The translations under genes and the position numbers were made by a program. From Roseateles hydrophilus (GTDB lineage Bacteria; Pseudomonadota; Gammaproteobacteria; Burkholderiales; Burkholderiaceae_C), in NCBI RefSeq assembly GCF_026712245.1, contig NZ_JAPPUY010000001.1, forward strand, positions 434,001-498,000: a stretch of DNA of 64,000 nucleotides, read 5' to 3'. This document shows positions 63,969 to 64,000 of this stretch, piece after piece. The notes beneath the pieces were generated by a model. That model saw only the letters and a program-made list of their open reading frames with translations, searched no databases and was not told the origin of the DNA. Every line of letters begins with the position of its first letter. Position 1 is the stretch's first letter.

Positions 63969-64000
63969 GATTTGGCGTGCAGGCCGCATTCCTTGGATGA
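63965..64000 (-). CDS. cysH: C-terminal end of (phospho)adenylylsulfate reductase
   Basis: Only the last 11 codons are in the window: SSKECGLHAKS and a stop. The ECGLH motif holds the active-site cysteine of CysH-type APS/PAPS reductases, which is always near the C-terminus. The stop overlaps the cysD start. With no APS kinase fused to CysN, an APS reductase is plausible but cannot be decided here. Confidence 0.88.
   Translation of the reverse strand, partial: SSKECGLHAKS

Overview
The window is very GC-rich, densely packed DNA with strong third-position GC bias. The gene content (thrS-infC-rpmI-rplT-pheS, Tex, TRAP transporters, TonB receptors, a PEP-CTERM protein, cysHDN with a methyltransferase and ferredoxin) points to a betaproteobacterium of the order Burkholderiales, probably the Rubrivivax/Leptothrix/Roseateles side. 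That placement is an inference from protein character; no rRNA is present. No insertion sequence, integrase, phage gene or CRISPR array was seen.

Layout. 1-3.9 kb: the translation operon thrS-infC-rpmI-rplT-pheS on the minus strand, led by a 12-codon threonine-rich leader peptide and an intrinsic terminator that together look like a transcription attenuator for thrS. 4-14.1 kb: housekeeping and accessory genes (patatin-like lipase, TonB receptor, Tex, GAF protein, HI0933-type flavoprotein, and a coupled SDR/GNAT/MDR operon). 14.2-31.3 kb: a pectin-utilisation locus arranged around a divergent promoter region at 19478-19917. Leftward run kduD, oligogalacturonate lyase, pectin methylesterase, pectate lyase and an IclR/KdgR-type regulator. 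Rightward run a TonB receptor, a PEP-CTERM protein, a pectate lyase-pectin methylesterase fusion, a second TonB receptor, a pectate lyase and a CE12 acetylesterase. 31.4-37.5 kb: a coupled signalling trio (c-di-GMP phosphodiesterase response regulator, periplasmic binding lipoprotein, sensor kinase). 37.5-45.4 kb: a second pectin operon reading left from kdgK: kdgK, pectate lyase, GH43, TRAP dctP-dctQ-dctM, alpha/beta hydrolase. 45.5-49.2 kb: an Mla/MCE lipid-transport operon. 49.2-51.9 kb: LRR-kinase, HDOD protein, YjdM/PhnA. 51.9-52.2 kb: two identical tRNA-Asn genes. 52.2-54.5 kb: a TonB receptor under a TPP riboswitch. 54.6-59.5 kb: a 1640-residue TPR protein with an embedded C39-like peptidase domain. 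59.5-64 kb: sulfate assimilation cysH-cysD-cysN-cobA-fdxA-FNR.

How the parts fit. Secreted lyases and esterases de-esterify and cut pectin. TonB receptors and the TRAP system are the likely import routes. Oligogalacturonate lyase, KduD and KdgK then convert products to 2-keto-3-deoxy-6-phosphogluconate. KduI and the KDPG aldolase are not in the window. Three short sequences with a common 6-3-6 inverted-repeat layout sit at the kduD/TonB divergent promoter and at kdgK, and probably mark the IclR regulator's sites.

The most unusual signals are the thrS threonine attenuator; a roughly 135-bp structured repeat present three times, always at a junction between two genes of one operon and once read as the C-terminal tail of an ABC ATPase; and a TPP riboswitch carrying two extra GNRA-capped hairpins.
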